DNA of 64,000 bases from Muribaculaceae bacterium (GCA_017619935.1 JAFZRJ010000037.1:62001-126000); one strand, 5' to 3'; shown: positions 37,685 through 47,542, counted from the stretch's first letter. The notes: generated by a model from the letters alone, not told the origin. Numbers and translations are program-made.

Positions 37685-38533
37685 CTATTGATGCATGAAA
37701 TTGATGAGGGCCGAGAGGCGCTCGGTGGCTTGACGGCGACCTTGCTCGTAAGTGCGCTGTAGCACGTCACGGTCGCTGCACACATGACCTATCTCGAGAG
37801 GCGGATCGGGACGGAACACAAACGCCCTGCTAGCGGCTTCTTCCTGCTCGACATAACGCAGTTGGGCGTTATACATCTCATGCCGACGAGCCACCGCCTC
37901 GACAAATCGTGGATACTTGCGCAGGAACACTTTTACTAGCGGCATGATGCTGCTGGGCGATTTCATATATCCGTCAGGACGCGTGAGCACCACCACGTTG
38001 CGCTCATAGCCTTGTGACTGAAAAAACTGCAAGGGGACGGAGTCGGCAATGCCACCATCCAGCAACTTTCGACCGCCGATGTCCACGATACGGGCCACCA
38101 GCGGCAACGACGACGATGCCCGAATCCATTCCAGCATCTCATCACCGGCATCGTCACAGCGATGGTACACGGCTTCGCCCGTCATTACATCGGTGCAAAC
38201 AAGATAGAACTCAATGGGAGAAGCGCGGAAGGCTTCGGCGTCAAACACGTCATACTTCGTGGGTACCTCATGGAAAGTGAATTTCGCGTTGTAGTAGTCG
38301 CCAGTCGTAATCAACGACCATAACCCGGCATAGCGTCGGTCCTTGGCAAATCTGAGGTTATAGCGGATGCCACGTCCCACCTGGCCCGACTTGTAATTAC
38401 AGCCGAACGCCGCACCGGCCGACACCCCGATAATGCCATCAGGCTGGATACCGGCTTCCATCATCACGTCCATGATGCCGCATGTGAACATGCCACGCAT
38501 GGCGCCGCCCTCAAGTACCAATCCTCGTTTCAT
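37685..38533 (-). CDS. Patatin-like phospholipase family protein
   Basis: A 282-residue serine acyl hydrolase. It has the oxyanion motif EGGAMRG (about 8-14), GVSAG with the nucleophile Ser 38, and DGGIAD with the catalytic Asp. No signal peptide or barrel is present, so it is cytoplasmic, like the YjjU-type bacterial patatins. The ATG at 38533 begins the family N-terminus (MKRGLVLEGG); an upstream ATG at 38551 is less likely. It is divergent from pyrE. Confidence 0.92.
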   Translation of the reverse strand: MKRGLVLEGGAMRGMFTCGIMDVMMEAGIQPDGIIGVSAGAAFGCNYKSGQVGRGIRYNLRFAKDRRYAGLWSLITTGDYYNAKFTFHEVPTKYDVFDAEAFRASPIEFYLVCTDVMTGEAVYHRCDDAGDEMLEWIRASSSLPLVARIVDIGGRKLLDGGIADSVPLQFFQSQGYERNVVVLTRPDGYMKSPSSIMPLVKVFLRKYPRFVEAVARRHEMYNAQLRYVEQEEAASRAFVFRPDPPLEIGHVCSDRDVLQRTYEQGRRQATERLSALINFMHQ

Positions 38534-38621
38534 GGCTACGAAATTACACAAAATGAATGGTTCTTCAGCAGCATTTAGTTTTTTTAGTACATTTTTTTGC
38601 GGTACACATTATCACCTTCGG

Positions 38622-38629
38622 TAACTTTG
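38622..38629 (+). promoter_or_regulatory. Bacteroidetes -7 box for the pyrE operon
   Basis: TAACTTTG with TTTG at 38596-38599 as -33 element. The ATG is 33 bp downstream. Confidence 0.65.
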
Positions 38630-38662
38630 CAGCAAATATCTTAACATCAAGAGCTACACATC

Positions 38663-39310
38663 ATGAAACAAATTGATATTCAATTAGCCGAAAAACTGTT
38701 ACACATCAGTGCCATCAAATTGCAGCCCGACAACCCATTCATTTGGGCATCAGGTTGGAACTCACCCATATACACCGACAATCGCAAAACACTCTCCTAC
38801 CCCGAGATACGCAACTTCATCAAGGTGGAGCTGTCACGGCTCATCATGGAAAACTTCGGTGAAGCCGAGGTGGTGGCCGGCGTCGCCACAGGTGCTATTG
38901 CCCAAGGCGCACTTGTCGCCGACACGTTGGGGCTGCCCTACGTCTATGTGCGCTCCACGCCCAAAGATCATGGACTCGAGAACCTCATTGAGGGTAACAT
39001 CAAGCCCGGACAAAAGGTCGTTATCGTCGAAGATCTCGTTTCGACCGGGAAAAGCAGTCTGAAGGCCGCACAAGCCGTGACCGAAGCCGGGGGTGAAGTC
39101 ATCGGCATGGTCGCCATGTTCACCTACGAATTCCCCGTCGCCGATGAAGCGTTCAAGAAAGCTGGCATCAAGTTACTCACCATCAGCAACTACTCAGCAA
39201 TGATTAAAGCCGCCGTCGAGAGTAACTACATCAAGCCGAGCGATGCCGACACCCTGCAGCAATGGCGCACCGACCCCGCCAACTGGATTCCCAACAAAAA
39301 TATTGACTAA
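38663..39310 (+). CDS. pyrE: Orotate phosphoribosyltransferase
   Basis: A 215-residue enzyme of pyrimidine synthesis that joins orotate to PRPP to give OMP. ASGWNSPIYTDNR at the N-terminus binds orotate, and VVIVEDLVSTGKSS is the PRPP loop. The length is normal. It is first in a run with the SRPBCC, recX and comF-like genes, all in the same direction with short gaps or overlaps. Confidence 0.96.
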   Translation: MKQIDIQLAEKLLHISAIKLQPDNPFIWASGWNSPIYTDNRKTLSYPEIRNFIKVELSRLIMENFGEAEVVAGVATGAIAQGALVADTLGLPYVYVRSTPKDHGLENLIEGNIKPGQKVVIVEDLVSTGKSSLKAAQAVTEAGGEVIGMVAMFTYEFPVADEAFKKAGIKLLTISNYSAMIKAAVESNYIKPSDADTLQQWRTDPANWIPNKNID

Positions 39311-39329
39311 TTTTAAGTTACACTGCACT

Positions 39330-39773
39330 ATGGATTCTTACAAGAGCGAGCCACAACGCATCGCATGCGATATCAACACCATTTTTGACAAACTCTCGTC
39401 ACCAACCGTGTTCAGGAACCAAATTGATGCCCATCTCCACCAGTTGCCCGAAGAGGCTAAAGCCAACCTTGACAAGGTGGAGTTTCTGGACGACGCCATC
39501 GCCATTGAATCGCCCATGGGACCACTCAAACTGGCCGTTGACCACGAGCATAGCCAAGCCCCTAACCGCATCGTTTACACGGCGGCGCAATCTCCCGTCA
39601 AGTTCAACCTGACCATCGAATTGGAGCCTATCAGCGAGCAGGAGACACAAAGCATGGCGGCACTGGAGTTGGATTTGCCTTTCTTCATGAAAGCCATGGT
39701 GAACAAACAACTTGAACAAGCCGCCAGCAAATTCGGTGAAATGCTGGCACAATTACCCTACACAGCACTCTAA
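39330..39773 (+). CDS. SRPBCC (START-like) family protein
   Basis: A 147-residue protein similar to the conserved SRPBCC or polyketide-cyclase-like proteins found behind pyrE in Bacteroides. N-terminal helix KSEPQRIACDINTIFDKLSS, beta strands with an internal PIPV/SPVKFN-type strand, and a long C-terminal helix QLEQAASKFGEMLAQLPY fit the helix-grip fold that binds a hydrophobic ligand. The ligand is unknown. The ATG at 39330 lies 19 bp behind the pyrE stop; the open frame upstream overlaps pyrE. Confidence 0.8.
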   Translation: MDSYKSEPQRIACDINTIFDKLSSPTVFRNQIDAHLHQLPEEAKANLDKVEFLDDAIAIESPMGPLKLAVDHEHSQAPNRIVYTAAQSPVKFNLTIELEPISEQETQSMAALELDLPFFMKAMVNKQLEQAASKFGEMLAQLPYTAL

Positions 39774-39777
39774 GACC

Positions 39778-40251
39778 ATGGACTTGGACAAAGCGCTGAG
39801 CCGTGCGGCAGCGTTGTGCAGTCGCAGTGAGCAATGCGAGAGCGACATCCGTGCCAAGTTGCTACGGTGGGAGGTCGGTGCCGATGAAGCCGACACCATC
39901 ATCGCGCGACTGAAGGATGAGCATTTTCTCAATGAGCAACGCTATGCCCGCGCCTTTGTTCATGACAAGTTTTTATATAATGGTTGGGGACCGATAAAAC
40001 TCACCGCCATGCTTCGGCAAAAACAGGTGGGTTCCGAAGCCATCACGGCAGCTTTGGACCAATTTTCACGACAAGACTATCGCAACTCGCTACACCGGTT
40101 ACTGGAAGTCAAACTGCGAAGTGTGAGTTCTCGGGAACCGCGCCTTGCTCGCGCAGCACTGCTGCGTTTCGCCGCCAGCAGGGGATTTGATACCGATATG
40201 AGCTATAACTGCGTGAAAGAACTGCTCAGCGACCATGGCGACCTCGATTAA
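39778..40251 (+). CDS. recX: Regulatory protein RecX
   Basis: A 157-residue helical protein that modulates RecA filaments. RecX motifs include SEQCESDIRAKLLRW near the N-terminus, RLKDEHFLNEQRYARAFVHDK in the middle and GWGPIKLTAMLRQKQV. The ATG at 39778 follows the SRPBCC stop by 4 bp. Its last 17 bp overlap the start of the comF-like gene, which indicates coupled translation. Confidence 0.88.
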   Translation: MDLDKALSRAAALCSRSEQCESDIRAKLLRWEVGADEADTIIARLKDEHFLNEQRYARAFVHDKFLYNGWGPIKLTAMLRQKQVGSEAITAALDQFSRQDYRNSLHRLLEVKLRSVSSREPRLARAALLRFAASRGFDTDMSYNCVKELLSDHGDLD

Positions 40252-40939
40252 ACAACTGCTACAAGCGGCACTCGACGTGGTGATGCCACGCACATGCCCT
40301 GTGTGTGGCGCGGCGCTTGGAGCCGATGAGCAATTCTTGTGCCGTGCCTGCCTCACCGACCTGCCCGTCACGGAACTACATACGATTGAGGATAATGCCA
40401 TGGAACAACTTTTCTTTGGCAAAGTACCCATAGAACAAGCCACGGGCTATTTCTGGTATGAGAAATCCAGCCCTTACACCCACATCCTTCACGACGCCAA
40501 GTACCATCACGCGCCACGCATGGCGCAATGGCTTGCGGCGCGCGCCGCAAGGGAAATGCCCGACTATTTCGCGCATATCGACGCCATCGTGCCTGTCCCC
40601 CTGCATACCAGCAAACTGGCTACTCGCGGTTACAACCAAAGCGAGTTCATTGCCAGGGGCATCGGCGAAGTCATCAATAAGCCCGTCACCAACGCACTTG
40701 AAGCCATCCGACCACACAGCACCCAGACAAGAAAAGGTGCCTTTGAACGCTGGCAAAACATTCAAGGCACCTATGTCCTTCGTAACAAATATGCATCCGA
40801 CTTGCAAGGCAAGCACATTCTGCTCGTCGACGACGTGGTCACCACTGGCAGCACGCTAGAAGCTTGCGCCACTGCATTGAAGAACTGTCAAGGAGTAACA
40901 GTGAGTATTTTCACCCTTGCAGTGGCTCGCCTCAGCTAG
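40235..40939 (+). CDS. ComF family phosphoribosyltransferase-like protein
   Basis: A 234-residue ComF/GntX-type protein. The N-terminal zinc finger is CPVCG...LCRAC (about 20-41), and the C-terminal phosphoribosyltransferase domain has the PRPP loop ILLVDDVVTTGSTLEAC (about 193-209). In naturally competent bacteria ComF helps take up DNA; in Bacteroidetes the role is untested. It starts inside recX and ends 12 bp from the stop of the converging BspA-like gene. Confidence 0.9.
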   Translation: MATSIKQLLQAALDVVMPRTCPVCGAALGADEQFLCRACLTDLPVTELHTIEDNAMEQLFFGKVPIEQATGYFWYEKSSPYTHILHDAKYHHAPRMAQWLAARAAREMPDYFAHIDAIVPVPLHTSKLATRGYNQSEFIARGIGEVINKPVTNALEAIRPHSTQTRKGAFERWQNIQGTYVLRNKYASDLQGKHILLVDDVVTTGSTLEACATALKNCQGVTVSIFTLAVARLS

Positions 40940-40951
40940 TCGTTCTCCCGC

Positions 40952-43900
40952 TTAATTAGAGAGGATGATATTTATAATCGCATTCACGTCCTCAATGTCT
41001 ACCTTGTTGTCGCCACCCACGATGTCGGCATTGCCGGGATAGTCATCGCAAGTCTTTTGTTCAAGGATAATGTTGATGACGGCATTGACATCTTCCACGT
41101 CAACCTTGTAGTCTCCATTCACGTCTCCGCGAGGATAGTCGGAAACCGTAGTCCACAAGTCAAGTTTCACGGGTGAGGTATAGTCGTTACCGAGCAAACT
41201 CTTGTCAACAACCAGATAGGCAATGCCGGCATCAAGCACCATGAAAAGATCTATCGAATTCTGGAACTGATACCACTCTACGCAGGAATTGCCCAAGAAA
41301 TAGGCCTTGGTGTCGTCGGGTGTTGTGGCAAACGGTGCATAAGGTATGTCTTCGACCGCGAGGAACGAGTGGAGCATGTTGTCGCCAATATTAGACGTTG
41401 TTGTGGCCGTCGTCAGCAGATAGCGTGTGCCTGGTTCGCCTTTCAGGATTACGCCAGTTTTGCTGGGGATGCGCGAGTTGGTGAGCTTGGTGGTGGTGGC
41501 CATGCGCTTGCTGGTGTTGAACCCCGTCACGCGATAGGCGGTGAGGCCTTCGGGCAGGGTAATGGGGCGGGCGCATGAGAAGGTGAGGAAGCCGTTCTCG
41601 CTATTGGTCTTCACCCACGGCAAGAAATTGATAGATGAATGGTTCTGCATCCATGTAAGAAGACTCGAGTTCTTGACATAGCAAACAAATCCCGTGGCGT
41701 TGTTGCCCACGAAGTTGTCGCCCAAAAGGGTGTATTTGTTGGGAGCCTTCTCAGGGAGCAGCACCAAGGTCTTCAGATTCTTAGCTCCATAGAACGCTTT
41801 TGCTCCGATGCTGGTGACGGCGGGCGGCACCTCGATGCTGGTGACCGAAGTGCCCTTGAAAGCGCAAGTGTCAATCTTGGCCGGCACCCAAACTTGGCTT
41901 CCACGGGTGAAGAATTCGGGAATAATTACATCGCCGGTGTAGTTGTCGCCACGCTGTGGCTCGATAACTTGGACTGTGTTGGTCGCTGTTGTCTCGTACC
42001 ACAGACCGTTGTACTTAAAACCACGCGGTGACGCTGCGGTAATAAGCACCTCGGTATTGTAGAGTTCCGCACCGTATGCGTCAACAAGCACGCCGCCATA
42101 GACACTCCAGCCGAAAGTCTTAAGCGACGTGGCTGTGGGCTTAGCAATGTACAGGCCGTCGTTAAGTGCAAGGGTTGAGCGGAGCAGATGCTTTGAGCTG
42201 ATAAGGCGCAGTTCTGTTCCTGCCCCTTCCAGGGTGAGTACGGCGTGATGGTTGTTGTCCATTGACGGGTGATCGATGGCATAGTCGACAGAGGTATATT
42301 GTCCTTGGTTGGGTGTAGCACCAGTGATGGACACTTTGGTGTCGCCTTTGATGGTGAGTTGTTGCAATGAGTACAAGGGGGCGAGCATATTCAGCGTGCC
42401 TCCACCGGTGATGGTGGAAATATGCGAATAACTGCCGTCGAGCCGGATAGACTGGGTAGTGGTGGTACCAATGACATAAATTGTAATCTCCTTTTCAGTG
42501 TAGATTAAGCCATTGATGGTGGCGTTCTTGAGCGTAAGTGTCCGCGTCGACGGGTCGAACTTCACCTGATCGCCATTCACGTTGTTCAACACAGTCAGGT
42601 CGCCGCAGTTAGCGGAGTTGACATCCTGTCCGGCAATGGAGAGGCCGTAAGGCTCAGTCACACCTTGGAGATAAATGTTCACATTGGTGATTTGCTCTGG
42701 ATAGTACAAATAGGCTTCGCCGCTATAAAAAGCGGTTAGGTTCATGATTCTGTCAAATATTCTGGTTGCGGGATTGAACTCGTAGCCGGTGTAACATTTG
42801 GTATTACCATCGGAACCATTAAAATACGAATAGGTATTGGCGTTATCCGAGTCACCAAAGATGCCATGAAGCCAATTTGACGTTAACTTTGTTCCGGTTC
42901 CGCTTGTCGTAGTGGTGAAGCGGTAGATGTTGCCCGGTGTGGCCTTCATCAGCAGGCCTTGTGATGCTTCCACGCTGCCCGTAATCTGCTTTTTGTTAGC
43001 AATAATGTTGTCACCACTAGTGCTGAAGTCAGGCACATAGTAGAACTGCGCGTCGCTGGGCAAAAACATGTCCTTGTAGCACGAGATGGGTGTCCACTCG
43101 GTCTTGGGAACGATGCAAGGGTGAACCTTAGCAGCTTGCGTTGAGCTCCATTCATAGACAGTGGCCCTGGTGGTATAATAGCCTTTGATGGGCACGTAGC
43201 ACTTGAAGTCGGAGGCGTTGTTGCCGATGGCGCCGTTTGCAAACGAGATGCCGTTGTTGGTATTGTACAGCAGCAGTTCATGCAAGTTCGTGCATCCGTT
43301 GAAGGCATTTGCGCCAAGCTCATAGACACCGTTGTCCATATCATAGTTTGAATAGAGCTGTACCGTGCTGAGCGATGTACACCCTTTGAATGCCTCGGCA
43401 TCAATGATGCCACGAGGAATGCCCACAAAAGTGAGCGATGTGCAGTTTTGGAAAGCACTGGCACCGACATACTCAAAATACGTGGTCGATCCGAGGTCGG
43501 TTCGTCCGATACTGGTGAGTTTGGTGTTGCCCTGGCAGGCGTAAGGGGCGATTCGGGTCAAATTGGCGGTATAGCCAGTTGAGCAGCCTCCATAGACCTT
43601 CGGAAAATTGTCGGTGACGTTGGTAATGGGAATGTAGGTCACATTATCAGTCACGCCGATAAGGGTCGCTTTGGCACTGTTACTCGATACCGTGCGTGCA
43701 GTGTGGATGACATAGTAGCGATTGGCATCGGCGAAGTCGAAAGCAAGATTAGGTGTTCGAGCCACACTGCCGTCGGTGTCGATACGTGTCCAAATGGAAG
43801 AAGCATTGTAGGCTGTGCGGGCTGCCTCGGTGGCGACATGGACATTGCACTTTTTCATACCGTCGAATGCGGAACTCGCGACATAGGGCAATGTGGTGGC

Positions 43901-44302
43901 GGCAATACCGAAGACCGTCATCGACGTGCAGTTGCCAAAGGCGTAGGTGTCAAGACGCGTAATCGTGCTCGGCAGGCGCACACTGTACAGACTCGTGCAA
44001 CCGTAGAAGGCTTCATGGTCAATCGCGACGACACCCCAGTCCACTTGCACATACCGGAGTGTTGTGTTGTTCTTGAAGGCATTTGCGGCAATGCTATAAA
44101 CCTTGTATTCGGTACCCGACAAAGTCACCCGGCCAGGGATATAGGCCGAAGTGGGATTTTGTGTCAAGGCTGTGCTGGAGAATCCGGTGCACTCCACCTC
44201 ACCGCTTTGCAACACATTGTACCTGTATGACCCGACGTTGAACTCAGCGTTGGCCATCATGGCCGTCAAGGCCAATACTAGAAGCAATAGAATCTTTTTC
44301 AT
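40952..44302 (-). CDS. BspA-like leucine-rich repeat surface protein with dockerin-like tail
   Basis: A 1116-residue secreted protein: signal peptide (1-19), BspA-type leucine-rich repeats in two blocks (about 60-370 and 830-890, units such as AFYGCTSLYSVRLPSTIT), and between them a beta-helix-like block of about 550-760 (YGLSIAGQDVN...TLTLKNATI). The last 58 residues are a paired calcium-loop module. BspA-like proteins bind host or bacterial surfaces. The second loop (DIVGGDNKVDIED) carries one extra residue and may not bind calcium normally. Confidence 0.85.
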   Translation of the reverse strand: MKKILLLLVLALTAMMANAEFNVGSYRYNVLQSGEVECTGFSSTALTQNPTSAYIPGRVTLSGTEYKVYSIAANAFKNNTTLRYVQVDWGVVAIDHEAFYGCTSLYSVRLPSTITRLDTYAFGNCTSMTVFGIAATTLPYVASSAFDGMKKCNVHVATEAARTAYNASSIWTRIDTDGSVARTPNLAFDFADANRYYVIHTARTVSSNSAKATLIGVTDNVTYIPITNVTDNFPKVYGGCSTGYTANLTRIAPYACQGNTKLTSIGRTDLGSTTYFEYVGASAFQNCTSLTFVGIPRGIIDAEAFKGCTSLSTVQLYSNYDMDNGVYELGANAFNGCTNLHELLLYNTNNGISFANGAIGNNASDFKCYVPIKGYYTTRATVYEWSSTQAAKVHPCIVPKTEWTPISCYKDMFLPSDAQFYYVPDFSTSGDNIIANKKQITGSVEASQGLLMKATPGNIYRFTTTTSGTGTKLTSNWLHGIFGDSDNANTYSYFNGSDGNTKCYTGYEFNPATRIFDRIMNLTAFYSGEAYLYYPEQITNVNIYLQGVTEPYGLSIAGQDVNSANCGDLTVLNNVNGDQVKFDPSTRTLTLKNATINGLIYTEKEITIYVIGTTTTQSIRLDGSYSHISTITGGGTLNMLAPLYSLQQLTIKGDTKVSITGATPNQGQYTSVDYAIDHPSMDNNHHAVLTLEGAGTELRLISSKHLLRSTLALNDGLYIAKPTATSLKTFGWSVYGGVLVDAYGAELYNTEVLITAASPRGFKYNGLWYETTATNTVQVIEPQRGDNYTGDVIIPEFFTRGSQVWVPAKIDTCAFKGTSVTSIEVPPAVTSIGAKAFYGAKNLKTLVLLPEKAPNKYTLLGDNFVGNNATGFVCYVKNSSLLTWMQNHSSINFLPWVKTNSENGFLTFSCARPITLPEGLTAYRVTGFNTSKRMATTTKLTNSRIPSKTGVILKGEPGTRYLLTTATTTSNIGDNMLHSFLAVEDIPYAPFATTPDDTKAYFLGNSCVEWYQFQNSIDLFMVLDAGIAYLVVDKSLLGNDYTSPVKLDLWTTVSDYPRGDVNGDYKVDVEDVNAVINIILEQKTCDDYPGNADIVGGDNKVDIEDVNAIINIILSN

Positions 44303-44355
44303 ATCAATGGTATTTAGTAATTATAATTCAATATAACACAAGGCAGTAGCACCTA

Positions 44356-45489
44356 TCAATGATTGTCGCTCGACACTTCGTCACGCGTGAGTTTGTCATG
44401 ATCCATCGCATACCAGCAGTAGGCGATGTAAGCCACCACAAAGGGGACCAGAATACTGACGATACTCATCACCGTGAGGGTGAACTCACTGGATGAACTG
44501 TTGCGAATGGTGAGTGACGACTGTGCGTCAAGCAACGAGGGGTAGTAAGCCGTGTCGTTATAGCCCAGCACCCAGAACAGTGTGAGCACGACCAACACAG
44601 TTCCCACACCGGCAGGCCAAATGCCGCAGAGGTAGTCTTTCTTCATCAATGTCTTGCCGATACCGAACAGAACCAGCACCACACCTATCAGCAGCACCAC
44701 CAGACACCACCACATGGACACGTAGTTGGTCAAATAACGATAAGGCACCCACTGCGCATTGCCGTCGGGGTCCACAGCCACACCACTGGAGAGGAGCAGC
44801 ACCGTCACCGTAGCAAGGAACAGCACTACAAAGATGGGAGCGTTCCAACTGAGTATGAATCGTTGGCGCTTGCGTACCACCCTATCGCTGATATTGTTAA
44901 TAAAATAGAGCGAAGCCAGCGTACGAGCCAAAAACAGCACCATACAACCAAACAACAGGTTTTTCCAGTTGGCGATGGCTTCCAGACCATGCAACGGGCC
45001 CCAATTACTGATGGTTGCAGCCTGGGCATTGAGGATGTTGCTCTTGGTAACGGTGAACTCGGCGCCGAAGAACATGCCCGCCACGGCCACACCCAACAGC
45101 ACCGGGCCCAAAACACCATTGATAAGCAGCAAAATATCGTAGAAATTCTTTCCATAGACGTTGCCCGACTTGGCACGATACTCATAACTAATGGCTTGCA
45201 CCACAAAACTGAACAAGATGAGCATCCACAACCAATAGGCACCACCGAAGCTCGTGCTGTAGAACAGCGGAAACGAAGCGAAAAACGCACCTCCAAAGGT
45301 GACCAGCGTGGTGAACGTGAGTTCCCACTTGCGTCCCAAGGAGTGAACGAGCAGATTGCGTTCGGTCTCATCACGATGTTGAATGAGCATGGACTGTCCA
45401 CCCTGCACCATCAACAGGAACACCAGCAGCGCACCCAGCACCGACATGATGAACCACCAGTAATTTTGAAGAATATAATAGGTTTCCAT
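44356..45489 (-). CDS. cydB: Cytochrome bd quinol oxidase subunit II
   Basis: A 377-residue inner-membrane protein with about nine membrane helices. It is the second subunit of the bd oxidase that reduces oxygen to water with quinol electrons, giving Bacteroidales tolerance to nanomolar oxygen. The N-terminus YYILQNYWWFIMSVLGALLVFLLMVQGGQ is diagnostic here in its first 15 residues, and the segment RRAKSGN-like EYRAKSGNVYG follows the family pattern. It lies 19 bp behind cydA. Confidence 0.95.
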   Translation of the reverse strand: METYYILQNYWWFIMSVLGALLVFLLMVQGGQSMLIQHRDETERNLLVHSLGRKWELTFTTLVTFGGAFFASFPLFYSTSFGGAYWLWMLILFSFVVQAISYEYRAKSGNVYGKNFYDILLLINGVLGPVLLGVAVAGMFFGAEFTVTKSNILNAQAATISNWGPLHGLEAIANWKNLLFGCMVLFLARTLASLYFINNISDRVVRKRQRFILSWNAPIFVVLFLATVTVLLLSSGVAVDPDGNAQWVPYRYLTNYVSMWWCLVVLLIGVVLVLFGIGKTLMKKDYLCGIWPAGVGTVLVVLTLFWVLGYNDTAYYPSLLDAQSSLTIRNSSSSEFTLTVMSIVSILVPFVVAYIAYCWYAMDHDKLTRDEVSSDNH

Positions 45490-45508
45490 AATGAGTCTGT
45501 TTTATTGG

Positions 45509-47077
45509 TTATCCGAGGTCTTCTTGCGATTTCTTGCTGATTTGACGGCAAATGATGCTCACATCGGCAATGAGCAACGCGGTGAACAGAACGGCGAAAA
45601 TCCAGAATGTCACCTGGATGCTGCCAGCGCTCAAGTCACTCACAGCCACTTTGTTGGGCATCAAGTCCTGTATCGTCCACGGTTGACGACCCACTTCGGC
45701 CACAATCCATCCGCTTGCGCTACACACATAGGTGAGCGGAATGGTGATGATGCTCAACCACCACCAGGCCTTGGTCCACTTCTTGCCTTCGACCAACTTG
45801 GGTTTGTAGGCAAAGAGCAGCGCCAACAGCAGGAATGCCACGAGGAACCCGCCCACGGTCACCATCAAGTGGAAGGTGTAGAACGTGAGGGGCACGTTGG
45901 GAACGGCCTCTTCGGGAGTGTCCAGGTAGGCATAGCCGAAATAGCGGAAGTCGGCGTTAATGGCTTTCTTCAGGCTATCAATAGCCACCAGGTCGCTGGC
46001 ACGATTGGCGACATCGAACTGAGCGATGAGTTCCTGCACCTGCTTGCCGCGCTCAATGCGCTCGGCATAGGAAACCGTGTTGATTTCGTTGCCGTCGTTG
46101 TCATAACTCCTGCCGGCAATGATGTCTTCAATGCCCGGCACGAAAGCGTGCGGGTCGTGAGTGGCAAGGAACGAGAGGCCATAAGGGATGGAAACGTCGA
46201 ACAGGTAGGGATTCTCATCGTTGGTAGCCGTTTTGGCCGGATTGAGAATTCCAGCCGCCACGATGGCTTGCTCATGACTGCCCTTGTACAGGCCTTCCAT
46301 CGCCGCCAACTTCATGGGCTGATACTTTGCCACCGTCACCGCCGAACTGTCGCCAGTGATGCTGGTGAGTATAATGCCCACGACACCAATCCATGCCCCT
46401 ATCTTCAGACTGCGCTTGCAGTGATCCACATTGCGCTTGCGCAACAACATCCAACCGCAAACTCCGACGACAAACACGCCGCCCAACGTCCATGCACTGA
46501 GCACCGTGTGGAAGAACTTGCTCAACGCCATAGGCGAACAAGCCACAGCCCAGAAACTAGTCATCTCGTTACGCATGGTGGCGGGATTGAACTCGCAGCC
46601 GGCAGGATACTGCATCCACGCGTTGGCCACAAGAATCCACAACGCCGACAGGGTGGCGCCGATGGCGGTGAGCCATGTCGCGGCAAGGTGAAACTTCGGG
46701 CTCACTTTCTTCCAGCCGAAGAACATCACCGCAATGAAAGTTGATTCCATGAAAAAGGCCAAAATGCCTTCGATGGCCAGTGGCGCGCCGAAGATGTCGC
46801 CTACAAACCAACTGTAGTTGCTCCAATTGGTGCCAAATTCAAATTCCAGAATGAGTCCGGTTGCCACACCGATGGCGAAATTCACGCCGAACAATGTCAT
46901 CCAGAACTTGGTGGTCTTGAGCCATTTCTCATCGCGGGTGCGATAATAAATGGTCTCCATGATGGCAATAATCACTCCCAAGCCCAAAGTCAAGGGGACA
47001 AAGAGCCAGTGATAAATCGCCGTCAGCGCGAACTGCGCCCTAGCCCAATCTACTGCTTGTATTAAGTCGTTCATCAT
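45509..47077 (-). CDS. cydA: Cytochrome bd quinol oxidase subunit I
   Basis: A 522-residue haem-binding subunit with about nine membrane helices. The N-terminal RAQFALTAIYHWLFVPLT holds the His ligand of haem b595; the quinol-site motif GRQPWTIQDLMP is near residue 460. The quinol loop is the short type. It is preceded by a DUF4492 gene and followed by cydB in one operon with its own promoter. Confidence 0.96.
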   Translation of the reverse strand: MMNDLIQAVDWARAQFALTAIYHWLFVPLTLGLGVIIAIMETIYYRTRDEKWLKTTKFWMTLFGVNFAIGVATGLILEFEFGTNWSNYSWFVGDIFGAPLAIEGILAFFMESTFIAVMFFGWKKVSPKFHLAATWLTAIGATLSALWILVANAWMQYPAGCEFNPATMRNEMTSFWAVACSPMALSKFFHTVLSAWTLGGVFVVGVCGWMLLRKRNVDHCKRSLKIGAWIGVVGIILTSITGDSSAVTVAKYQPMKLAAMEGLYKGSHEQAIVAAGILNPAKTATNDENPYLFDVSIPYGLSFLATHDPHAFVPGIEDIIAGRSYDNDGNEINTVSYAERIERGKQVQELIAQFDVANRASDLVAIDSLKKAINADFRYFGYAYLDTPEEAVPNVPLTFYTFHLMVTVGGFLVAFLLLALLFAYKPKLVEGKKWTKAWWWLSIITIPLTYVCSASGWIVAEVGRQPWTIQDLMPNKVAVSDLSAGSIQVTFWIFAVLFTALLIADVSIICRQISKKSQEDLG

Positions 47078-47106
47078 CTTTTATATGTTTTCTGGTTAAT
47101 ATTCTA

Positions 47107-47412
47107 TTATGGGGTCGTTTCAATTGTTGATTCAGGAGTCGCCACATCGGCTTCAGGCGGCGCCACTGTCGCCGTTTGGTTTCTCGTGGTCAGTTCGTGG
47201 CGCACATAGTCGGCCTTGCCTTCGTCACTGTCGGCCTTTCCGGCCAGAAAGTCGGGGAAGAAAATCCAACGCAGAATGAGGAAAAACACCACCACCTTGA
47301 CAGCGATAATGGCCCACAACGTGCGGCCAAGCGTCATGGAGCGAAAGCCGTCGATGTAGAACCACCACACCCGGCTCAACCAGTTATTTCCTCTCAACTC
47401 CTCGCGTTCCAT
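47107..47412 (-). CDS. DUF4492 small membrane protein of the cyd operon
   Basis: A 101-residue protein (105 if the upstream ATG at 47424 is used). RVWWFYIDGFRSMTLG and one membrane helix (about 30-52) are the DUF4492 signature; a Thr/Pro/Ala-rich tail follows. The family is regularly found directly before cydA in Bacteroidetes and is a plausible analogue of the CydX small subunit, but this role is inferred from position. Confidence 0.85.
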   Translation of the reverse strand: MEREELRGNNWLSRVWWFYIDGFRSMTLGRTLWAIIAVKVVVFFLILRWIFFPDFLAGKADSDEGKADYVRHELTTRNQTATVAPPEADVATPESTIETTP

Positions 47413-47491
47413 GATGATAATCAATGGTTATCACACACCACAAGGACTAAATACTTTTACCTACCTGCCTTGTTAATTTTATTATTTTTGG

Positions 47492-47499
47492 CAAAGATA
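47492..47499 (-). promoter_or_regulatory. Bacteroidetes -7 box for the cyd operon
   Basis: Minus-strand TATCTTTG, about 80 bp before the DUF4492 start. Confidence 0.55.
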
Positions 47500-47542
47500 G
47501 TAAAAATATTTTAAAATCAGAAATAATTCGTAAAAAATATTG

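Noticed and set aside
26166..44302. Type IX secretion sorting domains on the secreted proteins
   Set aside because: The C-termini are paired calcium loops with INIIL helices, not the beta-sandwich CTD motifs of T9SS cargo.
45491..46744. Long plus-strand ORF of 417 residues
   Set aside because: Antisense shadow of cydA; composition is His/Gln-rich as expected from reversed codons.
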